From: Bradyrhizobium sp. CSA207
GTDB lineage: Bacteria; Pseudomonadota; Alphaproteobacteria; Rhizobiales; Xanthobacteraceae
Assembly: GCF_029051685.1 (NCBI RefSeq)
Contig: NZ_JAACFT010000014.1
Coordinates: 143,800-207,799, forward strand
DNA: 64,000 nt
Reading direction: 5' to 3'
Both the position numbers and the translations under genes were made by a program. The notes under the pieces are model-generated. The model was given only the letters and a program-made list of their open reading frames with translations. It did not search any database and was not told the DNA's origin. This document shows positions 1-7,712 of this stretch, piece after piece. The first letter of the stretch is position 1; every line of letters begins with the position of its first letter.

Positions 1-470
1 TGCCGGAGCCCCCGCCAAGTTTTTCTGAGCGGCCGGAGATCATCGACAGGGCGACTATTCGGATCAGATCCGAGCGCAAATGGCCGGAAAAGGTCGTCCT
101 GGACACTCATCAGCCGACGATCGCAGCACCGTCCATTGAGGTGGCGCCGACCGAGCAGTCGGTCGCGCGCCTGCCCGACGAGATGACGGATCAAACGTCG
201 GCGGACCCGCTGCCAAAGCCAAATCCTGATGTACGAGCGATCGATGCTCATCGCCGGCCCGCGCAGGCCAAGCGTAAGCCTGCAAGAGCAGTTCCATCGA
301 CGCATGTGGCCAGGGCCCGTAATCGCAACGAGTCCCCAACATGGGGCACGGGCGAGGAGTGCTGTCGGTTGGAGTGGGCGGATAGGCCACCAATATCGAG
401 AGCTGCATCGCGCAAGCGCGTGGCACATCGGGCCCCATGGATGGGCTGGCATTTCCCGGAGGTAAATTAA
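1..470 (+). CDS. 3' end of a hypothetical protein (truncated by window edge)
   Basis: The third forward frame is open from the window edge to a TAA at 468-470, about 155 residues. The fragment is rich in Pro, Arg and Ala, looks low-complexity and probably disordered, and ends with a more hydrophobic stretch carrying two Trp residues (PWMGWHFPEVN). I see no recognisable domain. Codon third positions are moderately GC-rich, in keeping with coding DNA. The start lies outside the window, although a GTG at 141 could also serve. A long antisense open frame (64-606) overlaps it; I prefer the forward frame because it enters from outside the window and stops cleanly. Function unknown. Confidence 0.35.
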   Translation, partial: PEPPPSFSERPEIIDRATIRIRSERKWPEKVVLDTHQPTIAAPSIEVAPTEQSVARLPDEMTDQTSADPLPKPNPDVRAIDAHRRPAQAKRKPARAVPSTHVARARNRNESPTWGTGEECCRLEWADRPPISRAASRKRVAHRAPWMGWHFPEVN

Positions 471-569
471 AGGTCATGCCGCGTCTGTTGGCGTCATCGC
501 ATGCTCCGTTGCTTGATTTGCCGCGATCAGAGAATGCGAGAACGCTACTATCTTCTCCTCTCGAAGGGG

Positions 570-699
570 CGAGAGCAAAACCGCATTTCCCCTCTAAACC
601 GGTCACAACCGAGCAAGACTGCTTTGGGTGTGTAGGATATCCCTGAGCTCACGATGGGAGCACGATCGCCGACACCGTCGAGCAATCGAAGTCTCGCAT
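570..699 (+). repeat. Diverged dispersed repeat, copy A
   Basis: About 130 bp here align with 2132-2259 in the same orientation with only one offset change. The best shared words are GGAGCACGATC, CCCTGAG, ACACCGTCGA and GAGAGCAA. Both copies can be read as a related peptide (PHFPSKPVTTEQD here, TQFPSKEITRDQD in copy B), so this could be an old gene fragment or a non-coding element. The rest of 471-903 shows no gene I can support. Confidence 0.5.
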
Positions 700-903
700 C
701 GAGAAGTGGCTTTCGAGCGCCATAGACCTTCGTATCGTTTCCGTGACGCCTTTGGATGCCGCACGATTACGTACGTGCAATTGAGCCGTTGATCGCGATC
801 GTCTTAAGCTGCATGCGTTGGAAGATCGCACAGGCTGATGAAGTGCGACGGTGAAAAAGGGATGATCGACGAATAGCGACGATAGAATCAAGAGGAGGCG
901 ACA

Positions 904-1122
904 GTGTCAAACTGCTCCGAAAGTCTCAGATCTGGCAGAGCCGCGCGATGCGCAGTTTGCGATGGTAAGTTTGGTCTTGTTCGGCACTACTCGTGGCGAA
1001 CCCAGCTTTGTTCCACGAAGTGCGTCGATCGCTTCAGAGCTCGCAGGGAAAGTGATCGCAGTTGGATGGGCTGGCTCCAAATCGCCTTTCGGCTGCCAGA
1101 GAACCGCGCGAGGGTTTCATGA
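904..1122 (+). CDS. Small cysteine-containing hypothetical protein
   Basis: A 72-residue protein, preceded by a purine-rich AAGAGGAGGCGAC ribosome-binding site. It carries a C-x2-C pair (CAVCDGKFG) and a later Cys pair around LCSTKCVDRF, an arrangement suggesting a small zinc-binding knuckle (inference). The middle is basic and aromatic (HYSWRTQLCS). I recognise this as the type of short hypothetical protein found repeatedly in Bradyrhizobium genomes, without known function. Its stop overlaps the start of the next frame (ATGA at 1119-1122), which points to translational coupling. No membrane segment or signal peptide is visible. Confidence 0.6.
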   Translation: MSNCSESLRSGRAARCAVCDGKFGLVRHYSWRTQLCSTKCVDRFRARRESDRSWMGWLQIAFRLPENRARVS

Positions 1123-1329
1123 CGGTCCAGATCTCGCAACGGGGCAAGGAATATCTAGAGACAGCACGGACCTTGCTCCGCGCCGCCAAAACCATGACGG
1201 ACCAAGCGATTGGGTCAGCTTAAGGCCCTTGCCGATGACTACGAGCGGCGAGCCGAGAAAGCTTCGTATGTTGATGCGGCCAAAGCATTCGCGCGATCGG
1301 CTGCCAGCGCTGAACGCGAGTTGACCTGA
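1119..1329 (+). pseudogene. Small hypothetical protein gene, apparently frameshifted
   Basis: The ATG overlaps the preceding stop. The frame reads 34 codons (MTVQISQRGKEYLETARTLL...) and stops at 1221-1223. A +1 change of frame just before this stop gives an uninterrupted continuation (QLKALADDYERRAEKA...) to a TGA at 1327-1329. Joined, it is a coherent ~70-residue helical protein rich in Ala, Arg, Glu and Lys, without membrane segments. The second half has coding character and no start of its own. Either one base was gained or lost near 1212-1220 or the sequence has an error there. Family unknown; probably co-transcribed with 904-1122. Confidence 0.5.
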
Positions 1330-1538
1330 TGAGCAGCTTCACAGCCTCACCTGCGGAAGAATGCCTAGTGACGTTGGGATGCGGGCGTGCGGCCCAGCAC
1401 GAGCTCTCTATCCCTTCGTTACCGTCTGCAGAGCTTCAAAGTTGCGGTGATATCCTAGATCGATATGGAGTTATCATCGTCATCTAACGGCGGAATCGTT
1501 CTGCGGATCCCTTCTCGAACTAATGGTCTGGAGCGAGT

Positions 1539-1730
1539 ATGGGAGAAATTATTCGATTTGTCTCAAAGTCTGAGCTTGAGCGAGCTCGCCTAATTCGAGA
1601 GGCTCGCACGATATACGACAGCATCTCCCCACCGGATGACACAGTCAGCGAGAAGCAGAACGAGGCACCAGTAAGTCATACGGTTAGCAGCGCCGATGCC
1701 CATCGCAGCCTCGGGAGTTCCCTGTCGTGA
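1539..1730 (+). CDS. Small hypothetical protein
   Basis: A 63-residue frame starting ATG at 1539 after GGAGCGAG. The N-terminal half (MGEIIRFVSKSELERARLIR) is amphipathic and charged; the C-terminal half is Ser/Asp-rich and probably unstructured. No known domain. The stop overlaps a GTG start (GTGA at 1727-1730) for the next small gene, suggesting a coupled pair. Small genes of this kind are common in Bradyrhizobium and unassigned. Confidence rests on the ribosome-binding site, the coupling and coding-like composition. Confidence 0.5.
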   Translation: MGEIIRFVSKSELERARLIREARTIYDSISPPDDTVSEKQNEAPVSHTVSSADAHRSLGSSLS

Positions 1731-1936
1731 TCAAGATCATCGCCGTGCTCTGCAGTCTCTCCTCTCCGGAAAATTGCCACGAGCAGACTGTCACCACCTC
1801 GGACTTCGCTGAGGTCTCAATGCAATCCTGCCTGATGGGCGCGCCGCAGCTCGCGGAGTGGATGAAGCAGCATCCCGCCGAGCGCCTGGCGGCGTGGCGC
1901 TGCGTGATCGGCAAACAGGATGGCAGGGGAGTTTAG
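1727..1936 (+). CDS. Small conserved-type hypothetical protein
   Basis: A 69-residue protein from GTG 1727, overlapping the previous stop by 4 bases. A hydrophobic N-terminus (MIKIIAVLCSLSSP) is followed by a polar body with three Cys residues beyond the leader and a Trp/His/Arg-rich end (LAEWMKQHPAERLAAWRC). The composition resembles a family of short secreted or periplasmic hypothetical proteins that I recall from Bradyrhizobium and relatives; no function is known. The Cys residues could form disulfides if it is exported (inference). Antisense open frames on this segment are judged to be shadows. Confidence 0.55.
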   Translation: MIKIIAVLCSLSSPENCHEQTVTTSDFAEVSMQSCLMGAPQLAEWMKQHPAERLAAWRCVIGKQDGRGV

Positions 1937-2131
1937 GGTGGAAGGCAGCTGTCCTCGGGAGTTCGCGGCCGTTCCGATCGGCGCGGAGTCGTCGAGGCGG
2001 GCGTTCGGGGTCTAACCGCCACGGCCGCCTTCCATACGACCAGGTTTGCATCGTCCTGCTGGGGGCGTCGAACGTGCCTCTCGGCGCGATCTCTAGGACT
2101 TGCGGCGCAGCGATTTCTACACCTGAAGAAT

Positions 2132-2259
2132 CGAGAGCAAGAACGCAGTTTCCCTCCAAAGAGATCACGCGTGATCAAGATTATTGCGGGTGTGCGCGGT
2201 ACCCTGAGATCATAATAGGAGCACGATCACCTACACCGTCGACTAATGGGTATCTCGTG
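2132..2259 (+). repeat. Diverged dispersed repeat, copy B
   Basis: Partner of 570-699: same orientation, 1561-1562 bp downstream, visibly diverged. It lies in the otherwise featureless 1937-2276 interval. A forward frame runs through it (1858-2280), but this is not convincing as a gene. Confidence 0.5.
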
Positions 2260-2276
2260 CAGGGAGTAGCATCGGC

Positions 2277-2402
2277 ATGACAAGTTGCCTGATCGTCACG
2301 CGCATCGCGATCATCTTATGGATCAATCTGACGGTAATGCCGGCTGCGGTTGCCTTCGATGCGATTGAAGCCGAACTCGCGCGCCGCGGTATCGAGCCAT
2401 AA
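2277..2402 (+). CDS. Very small putative membrane or exported protein (41 aa)
   Basis: ATG at 2277 to TAA at 2400-2402. The peptide begins MTSCLIVTRIAIILWINL and continues hydrophobic to an Ala-rich stretch, then ends with a short charged amphipathic helix (DAIEAELARRGIEP). This looks like one transmembrane helix or a signal sequence with a short tail. The stop shares its last base with an ATG (TAATG at 2400-2404) in frame with the histidine kinase, so coupling to the kinase is possible. No family recognised. Confidence 0.4.
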   Translation: MTSCLIVTRIAIILWINLTVMPAAVAFDAIEAELARRGIEP

Positions 2403-2518
2403 TGGTCCCTGTCCGAAACCATTCGTTGCGCGAGCCGTCTGGAACGGCATTGCCACCGAACGAAGCCGCGGCGGACGCTCAGCGTCATTTGTGGTCAGAG
2501 AGAAACAACGAGCACGAG

Positions 2519-3292
2519 ATGACAAAACACACTGTGCGGTTACCGAATTCCGATGAATCATTGCTCCTTCGCGAGCTGAATCACAGAATAAAAAACGAGC
2601 TTACTTCCGCCATATACACGGTGTCAGCCAAAGCGATGCACTCGAACAACGTGGCGGTCAAGGCCGCGCTCCTCGACGTCGTAGACCTCCTGCATCAATG
2701 CGCCGATGTTCATCGCGCGCAGCGCATGCCGGACCAGGGGCGTCTCACCGATGCCGCGAAGTACCTCCAGCAGCTTTGCCTCTCCATAACGAAGTATCGA
2801 CTGAACCGCCTGGCGATACGCTTCTTGTTTTCAACCGATGATCTGCGGCTTGAAGGAACCCGCTGCTGGAAGCTTGGGCTGATTGTATCCGAGCTGCTGA
2901 CCAATGCGGCGCGACATGCGCAATTCGACGCTAGAAATCCAGAATTGCGAGTGGAGTTGAAGCTTGCAGGCAGCGTCGTAAAATGCAGGGTCTCTGACAA
3001 TGGCTCGGCACCTGAAACGATCCGGCGCGGTCGAGGGCTGGCGATCATCGGCGAGCTGGCCAGCCGTTTGGGAGGGCGCGTTCATACGTCTTGCGCCGCC
3101 GACGGATATTCCTTTCTTCTCACCTTCCCATTGACTGAGGCCGAGCGACGCGCCGCCGGCGCGGCCCATGCTGGTTTGAAGCAGAGAAAGATGGGCCGCC
3201 CTCAGCGGTTGCAGGCGTCCAGGGCCGAGAATCTAGGGGGCTGGCTGGGCAACGTGGCGCTTTTTGGATCGAAGCGGCCTGGGCTGACTTGA
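2519..3292 (+). CDS. Sensor histidine kinase, HisKA_2/HWE-like, no sensor domain
   Basis: About 257 residues. The phospho-acceptor region LLLRELNHRIKNEL is the classic HisKA_2 H-box. A GHKL-type ATPase domain follows: an N-box (LIVSELLTNAARHA), a D/G1 box (CRVSDNGSAP) and a Gly-rich region (RGRGLAIIGELASRLGG). There is no transmembrane or PAS segment, so it is probably a soluble kinase fed by a partner or intracellular signal. The start is uncertain: ATG 2519 directly precedes the conserved part, but ATG 2402, overlapping the stop of the 41-aa gene, is in frame and would add 39 residues. No response regulator is in the window. Its end is almost contiguous with the efflux operon, which it may regulate (inference). 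Confidence 0.8.
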   Translation: MTKHTVRLPNSDESLLLRELNHRIKNELTSAIYTVSAKAMHSNNVAVKAALLDVVDLLHQCADVHRAQRMPDQGRLTDAAKYLQQLCLSITKYRLNRLAIRFLFSTDDLRLEGTRCWKLGLIVSELLTNAARHAQFDARNPELRVELKLAGSVVKCRVSDNGSAPETIRRGRGLAIIGELASRLGGRVHTSCAADGYSFLLTFPLTEAERRAAGAAHAGLKQRKMGRPQRLQASRAENLGGWLGNVALFGSKRPGLT

Positions 3293-3315
3293 TCGCCAGG
3301 CTGGCGGAAGGGAAG

Positions 3316-4449
3316 ATGCGGAATCCGGAAAATCGTCAACCGGAAGTCGTTCCGTCCAAAGAACCGTGCGGCAGCCCGGTCGCGGCGAGTACCCCAGCAC
3401 GCAAAAAATCATGGGTGCGCCCGCTGATGTTTGCGCTGCTGCCGGTAGCCCTTGTCGCGGGCGGCTACTTCTATGTGACCGGCGGCGCCGTAATGTCGAC
3501 GGATAATGCGTATGTCCACGCCGATATGGTCGGATTGTCGACCGACGTCGCCGGCATCGTCACGCAAGTCATGGTTCACGACAATCAAGAGGTCACCAAG
3601 GGCGACATCCTGTTCAAGTTGGAACCTTTGCAGTTTCAATTGGCGTTGGATCGTGCCGAGGCTCAGATCGGAAATACCCGCAACGATCTCGTTGCGCTGC
3701 AGGCCAGCTACCGCAACATGCAGGCCCAGGTCGAACAGGCACAAGAGGATGTCGACTTCAACATGGTCAACTTCAAGCGGCAGGAGCAATTGCTCGTCAA
3801 CAACTTTACGCCAAGAGCCACCTTCGACGCCGCCCGCAACACCCTGCAAGGGTCACAGCAAAAGCTCGCCTCGCTGCAACAGCAACTGACCGGTATCGCA
3901 GCCAATCTGAATGGCGACCCCGATGCGCCGATCGAAAGTCATCCCAGATACAAGGATGCGGTCGCCGCGCGAGACGAAGCGGCGCGCCAGCTCGCGCACA
4001 CGGTGGTCCACGCGCCTTTTGCGGGCGTTGTGACCAATGTGCCATCCTTACAGCCCGGCCAATACCTTGCTGCCGCCGCGACCGCGTTCAACATTGTCTC
4101 GACCGATCGCGTCTGGGTTCAGGCCAGCCCGAAGGAAACTGAACTGACCTATGTCAAGCCTGGGCAGAAGGCGTTGGTCGAGGTCGACAGCTATCCGGGC
4201 CAGCAATGGACGGGCACCATCGACAGCATCAGCCCAGCATCAGCGTCGAGCTTTTCGCTGCTGCCGGCCGAAAATACCAGCGGCAACTGGGTCAAGGTCG
4301 TGCAGCGGATACCGATGCGTGTCAGCGTTACCAATGCGCCCGGAAAGCCACCGCTGCGCGTCGGCATGAGCGTGGAGGTAAATGTCTACACCGGACATTC
4401 TCGCGGATTTCCGAGCTTTTTAACCGGTCTCTTTGGATCGGGGAGCTGA
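3316..4449 (+). CDS. HlyD/EmrA-family efflux periplasmic adaptor
   Basis: About 377 residues from ATG 3316 (after GGAAGGGAAG); a TTG at 3289 is in frame but less likely. A cytoplasmic N-tail is followed by one membrane anchor (PLMFALLPVALVAGGYFYV), the EmrA-type STDNAYVHAD motif, a lipoyl half-motif, a long Gln/Ala-rich coiled-coil hairpin (roughly residues 95-190), the second lipoyl half (HAPFAGVVTNV) and a beta-barrel domain. Such adaptors link an inner-membrane pump to an outer-membrane TolC-type channel. The partner pump starts two bases downstream. No TolC gene is present, so a channel encoded elsewhere would be needed. The substrate cannot be told from sequence. Confidence 0.9.
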   Translation: MRNPENRQPEVVPSKEPCGSPVAASTPARKKSWVRPLMFALLPVALVAGGYFYVTGGAVMSTDNAYVHADMVGLSTDVAGIVTQVMVHDNQEVTKGDILFKLEPLQFQLALDRAEAQIGNTRNDLVALQASYRNMQAQVEQAQEDVDFNMVNFKRQEQLLVNNFTPRATFDAARNTLQGSQQKLASLQQQLTGIAANLNGDPDAPIESHPRYKDAVAARDEAARQLAHTVVHAPFAGVVTNVPSLQPGQYLAAAATAFNIVSTDRVWVQASPKETELTYVKPGQKALVEVDSYPGQQWTGTIDSISPASASSFSLLPAENTSGNWVKVVQRIPMRVSVTNAPGKPPLRVGMSVEVNVYTGHSRGFPSFLTGLFGSGS

Positions 4450-4451
4450 AC

Positions 4452-5990
4452 ATGGCTGATGCCGCTGGAAATGCGCAGCCGATCAACCGGCCCGCGGTTA
4501 CGCTGTGCGTCATCCTCTCCGTCATCATGCAGGCGCTGGATACGACGATCGCCAACGTCGCGCTGCCCTATATGCAGGGCAGCGTGTCGGCGAGCGCCGA
4601 TCAGATCAACTGGGTGCTGACGTCCTATATCGTGGCGGCGGCCATCATGACCCCGCCATCGGGGTTTCTCGCCAACAGGTTCGGCCGCAAGCGCGTGTTG
4701 ATGGCGGCCGTCGTCGGTTTCGTAGTTGCTTCCGTGCTGTGCGGCGTTGCGCAATCGCTGGTCCAGATCGTGGCTTTCCGATTGCTGCAGGGATTCTTCG
4801 GTGCGGCGCTCGTTCCTCTTGGCCAGTCCGTTCTGCTCGACGCCTATACGGCCGAAGAACGGGGGTCGGCGATGGCCCTGTTCGGCGTGTCGGTCATGGT
4901 GGGACCGGTGCTAGGGCCGGTGATCGGCGGTTGGCTGACCGACCACTACAGCTGGCGATGGGTCTTCTATATCAACGTGCCGTTGGGAGTGCTCGCATTC
5001 GCCGGCCTATCGTTTTTTCTGAAGGAGACGAAGACCAGCGCCGCGGCGAAGCTTGACTGGCTCGGATTTGGCAGCCTGAGCATTGCCATTGCCGCAATGC
5101 AGGTGTTTCTGGACCGGGGTGCGCAACTCGACTGGTTTTCTTCCTTCGAGATTCTGATTGAGGCGGTCGTTTGCGCATCAGCACTCTACATCTTCCTCGT
5201 CCACACCTTTACGGCGAGAAATTCATTCGTAGATCCGAGGCTGTTTCTTGATCGAAATTTCTCGATCGGGGTGCTATTCATCTTCATCGTCGGGGTAACT
5301 TATCTGGCGTCCCTGGCGTTGTTGACACCCTATCTGCAGACACTGATGGGTTATCCCGTAGTGACTGCGGGAATCGTCATGGGTCCGCGCGGTCTCGGCA
5401 CAATGGCTTGCATGTTCCTGGTCGGGCGCCTCGTCGGACGGGTCGATACCAGGTTCCTGATCCTGATCGGCCTGTTGCTGACCGCTTGGGCCATGTACGA
5501 CATGACCGGATGGAATCCGAACGTCTCGGAGTGGACAATCGCGGTAACCGGGTTCATCCAGGGTGCGGGACTTGGATTCCTGTTCGTCCCGCTCAACACC
5601 GTCACCTTTGCCACACTTGCGCCCCAGCAGCGAGCGGACGGCACTGGTCTGTTCAACCTCGCTCGCAACGTCGGATCCAGTGTGGGAATATCGGCCGTCT
5701 CCTATCTGCTGACGAGAAACAATCAGGTCAATCATGCGACCATCGCGAGCCATGTCACGGCATTCAATCACGTATTTGATAGCAGCATCGTGCGGCACGC
5801 CCTCAGTCCCTTGACCGCAAGCGGACGGGCGGCGCTCGATCAGACCATACAAACGCAGGCTTCCATCATCAGCTACATCGACGATTTCAAGTTGATGATG
5901 GTCCTTTCGCTCGCGGCCATTCCCCTCGTCCTGCTGCTGCGGAGCGCGCCAACCTCTGGCAAAAACGACCACGCGATGGTGATGGAATGA
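4452..5990 (+). CDS. DHA2 (EmrB/QacA-like) MFS multidrug exporter
   Basis: About 512 residues, ATG 4452, ribosome-binding site GGGAGC inside the end of the adaptor gene. The N-terminus shows the DHA2 signature (MQALDTTIANVALPYMQG), the MFS loop 2-3 motif (LANRFGRKRVLMA) and the motif-C region (VMVGPVLGPVIGGWLTD). Length and hydrophobic spacing fit 14 membrane helices. It would drive proton-coupled export with the adjacent EmrA-like adaptor. A longer in-frame open stretch begins at 4206 inside the adaptor gene, but the start used here matches the family N-terminus. Confidence 0.92.
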   Translation: MADAAGNAQPINRPAVTLCVILSVIMQALDTTIANVALPYMQGSVSASADQINWVLTSYIVAAAIMTPPSGFLANRFGRKRVLMAAVVGFVVASVLCGVAQSLVQIVAFRLLQGFFGAALVPLGQSVLLDAYTAEERGSAMALFGVSVMVGPVLGPVIGGWLTDHYSWRWVFYINVPLGVLAFAGLSFFLKETKTSAAAKLDWLGFGSLSIAIAAMQVFLDRGAQLDWFSSFEILIEAVVCASALYIFLVHTFTARNSFVDPRLFLDRNFSIGVLFIFIVGVTYLASLALLTPYLQTLMGYPVVTAGIVMGPRGLGTMACMFLVGRLVGRVDTRFLILIGLLLTAWAMYDMTGWNPNVSEWTIAVTGFIQGAGLGFLFVPLNTVTFATLAPQQRADGTGLFNLARNVGSSVGISAVSYLLTRNNQVNHATIASHVTAFNHVFDSSIVRHALSPLTASGRAALDQTIQTQASIISYIDDFKLMMVLSLAAIPLVLLLRSAPTSGKNDHAMVME

Positions 5991-6296
5991 AAGGCATTCC
6001 CCACTCCGTGGCCGTTGGAAATATGGACGTCTGGGAGCAGTACACAAATTCTTCTTGGCATTCATCCTGCGGTCTGTTCCGGTTTCGACGAGCGCCCTCG
6101 CGCATAGCGGCACGAGAAGGCTTGCCCACCGGACGTCCAGCGCTTCTGCCAGCAAGCTGGTGGATCAACGCGACTCTGTCGTGCTTTCCTGCCTCAAGGT
6201 AAATCGCCTGAAACCTTCTTCCGCGTGCCGCCATGTGCTGGTCAGCCACAGGCAATAACTATCGGCTTTCCGTTCGGCGTCGCGCAATCGGCGAGA

Positions 6297-6369
6297 GCAT
6301 GATCTGGAAAAGCGTGAAGCGGTTTTCCCCTCGCGACAAACGCGGAGTTCGTTTGCGCGGAGATCATGC
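6297..6369. repeat. REP-like intergenic palindromic element
   Basis: GCATGATCT at 6297-6305 is mirrored by AGATCATGC at 6361-6369, enclosing a GC-rich segment with GGAAAAGCG and GGTTTTCCCC half-repeats. Elements of this type are, to my knowledge, scattered between genes in Bradyrhizobium and relatives. The remainder of 5991-6296 holds no gene I can support. Confidence 0.6.
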
Positions 6370-6381
6370 TCAAACAGCAAC

Positions 6382-6415
6382 CTAAAGCGCGATGATGATT
6401 CTCATCGCGCTTTAG
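6382..6415 (-). terminator. Strong hairpin terminator at the 3' end of the IclR gene
   Basis: A perfect 14-bp inverted repeat (CTAAAGCGCGATGA, 6-base loop, TCATCGCGCTTTAG). One arm contains the IclR stop codon on the minus strand. An A/T-rich arm base on both sides would also let it act on transcripts arriving from the left. Confidence 0.7.
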
Positions 6416-7194
6416 TCGCGGCTTTCGGTCTTGCCGCCAAGCGCTTGCGACGCGCTCGATGCGCTGGCGAGTAGCGCTTTCACCTGATCGCTCGACGGCT
6501 CGACCTGCATGGAGGCCCGGGTGCCGGCGAGGCTGAGGGTGAAGCGAAGATCGCCGTTCCAGTCCACGATCGGCGCCGCGATCGAGACATAGCCGGTGAG
6601 GTCGGATCGGACGATCGTCGTGTAGCCCTTTCGCTTGAGCTCGCGCGCCGCATCGTCCCTGAACTTGCCGGCGTCGGGCCTTCCGCCGAAGACGGCGCCC
6701 CACTCCTGCTCGATCAGATGCGCCGTCAGGTTTGGCGCCAGCCGGGCGGCATAGATCTTCCCTGCCGCAGACCCCAGCATCGGGATCAGTCCGGTCCGAA
6801 ACTCGAACGCGCCGCGCTGATCGCCGTCCTGCTTGAACAGGCTGAGCGGGCCGTTGTCGGTCCATGTCGTGACGGCCGCGCTTCGGCTCGTGATGTCACG
6901 CAGATTGGTGACCTCGCGGCGGACGATCTCGAAGCCGTCGATCTGCTGGATTGCGCTGACGCCGAGCGAGAGCGCCGCAGGCCCGAGGCGGTAGTGGCCC
7001 GGCTTCTCGTCCGCGGCGGCGAGCCCGATCCTGACGAGGCTCACGAGATAGTTATTCGCGGCGCTCGTCGTCAGGCCCGCCAGCGGCGCGATGTCCTTGA
7101 GAGCCATCGCCTGCTGGCTCGTCTGCATAACGCTCAGAATCCGAAAGGCAATTTCCACCGACTGAATGCCGCGGCGCGGCTTCTTCTCCTGCAT
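6412..7194 (-). CDS. IclR-family transcriptional regulator
   Basis: 260 residues. The N-terminal winged helix begins RRGIQSVEIAFRILSVMQ, with a recognition helix around AGLTTSAANNYLVSLVR. It is followed by a linker (YRLGPAALSLG) and the effector-binding domain (GSAAGKIYAA..., GYVSIAAPIVDWNGDLRFTL). IclR proteins bind small aromatic or aliphatic acids and either repress or activate divergent catabolic operons. It is divergent from the 7310-13967 operon across 115 bp that contain an 8-bp inverted repeat, making it the likely regulator. The gene ends inside a perfect terminator hairpin. Confidence 0.92.
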   Translation of the reverse strand: MQEKKPRRGIQSVEIAFRILSVMQTSQQAMALKDIAPLAGLTTSAANNYLVSLVRIGLAAADEKPGHYRLGPAALSLGVSAIQQIDGFEIVRREVTNLRDITSRSAAVTTWTDNGPLSLFKQDGDQRGAFEFRTGLIPMLGSAAGKIYAARLAPNLTAHLIEQEWGAVFGGRPDAGKFRDDAARELKRKGYTTIVRSDLTGYVSIAAPIVDWNGDLRFTLSLAGTRASMQVEPSSDQVKALLASASSASQALGGKTESRD

Positions 7195-7256
7195 CTGCTT
7201 CCTTCGACCGGTTCAGTGAATCGAGATTGACACAAACAAAAGTCGCGAGCACTATA

Positions 7257-7286
7257 CAACAATAAAATATGTCTTCAATATTGTTG
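7257..7286. promoter_or_regulatory. Candidate IclR operator in divergent promoter region
   Basis: CAACAATA (7257-7264) and TATTGTTG (7279-7286) form an inverted repeat with a 14-base A/T-rich spacer, in an unusually A/T-rich stretch between the IclR gene and the VOC gene. Position and symmetry fit a regulator binding site overlapping both promoters. Assignment to IclR is inference. Confidence 0.45.
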
Positions 7287-7309
7287 AAATATCTGGGAAG
7301 GAGACGAAG

Positions 7310-7666
7310 ATGCCCCTCAGTGCCATCCGCAGCGTCTACACGGTCGCCAACGATATGGATCTCATGCAGGCCTTCTACGCAGAGGCGCTGGAGCTTCCGC
7401 TGGCTTTTCTGGATCGCGACAACTGGTGCCAGTTCAAGGTTGGACAGTTCGCGTTCGCGCTGAGCTCGCCATCCGAAGCGGCCACGGGCGCGCGCGGGAG
7501 TGTGGTCGTTTTCGGCGCGACCGACGTGGCTGCGTTGGCGCAGCGGGTCGAGCGGCTCGGTGGGCTGCACCTGTCGAGCCGCGACATGGGTTCGCACGGC
7601 AGCGTCGCGACGTTTGCCGACCCCGAGAACAATCTGTTCCAGATCCACGTCCGGCAAAGCACCTAA
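7310..7666 (+). CDS. VOC (glyoxalase/bleomycin-resistance fold) family protein
   Basis: 118 residues, ATG 7310 after GGAAGGAGACGAAG. One VOC-type module pair: SVYTVANDMDLMQAFYAEAL at the start and FADPENNLFQIHV at the end. The family includes glyoxalases, epimerases, dioxygenases and binding or resistance proteins. Typical metal ligands are not clearly placed: the first strand lacks the usual His. Specific activity is therefore unassigned. It is first in a closely spaced operon with a luciferase-like monooxygenase and a flavin reductase, so it may act on their substrate or product. Confidence 0.8.
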   Translation: MPLSAIRSVYTVANDMDLMQAFYAEALELPLAFLDRDNWCQFKVGQFAFALSSPSEAATGARGSVVVFGATDVAALAQRVERLGGLHLSSRDMGSHGSVATFADPENNLFQIHVRQST

Positions 7667-7712
7667 CTGCGGCTCGCGCATCAACCATATCACTTGCGAA
7701 AGGATCCTCATC

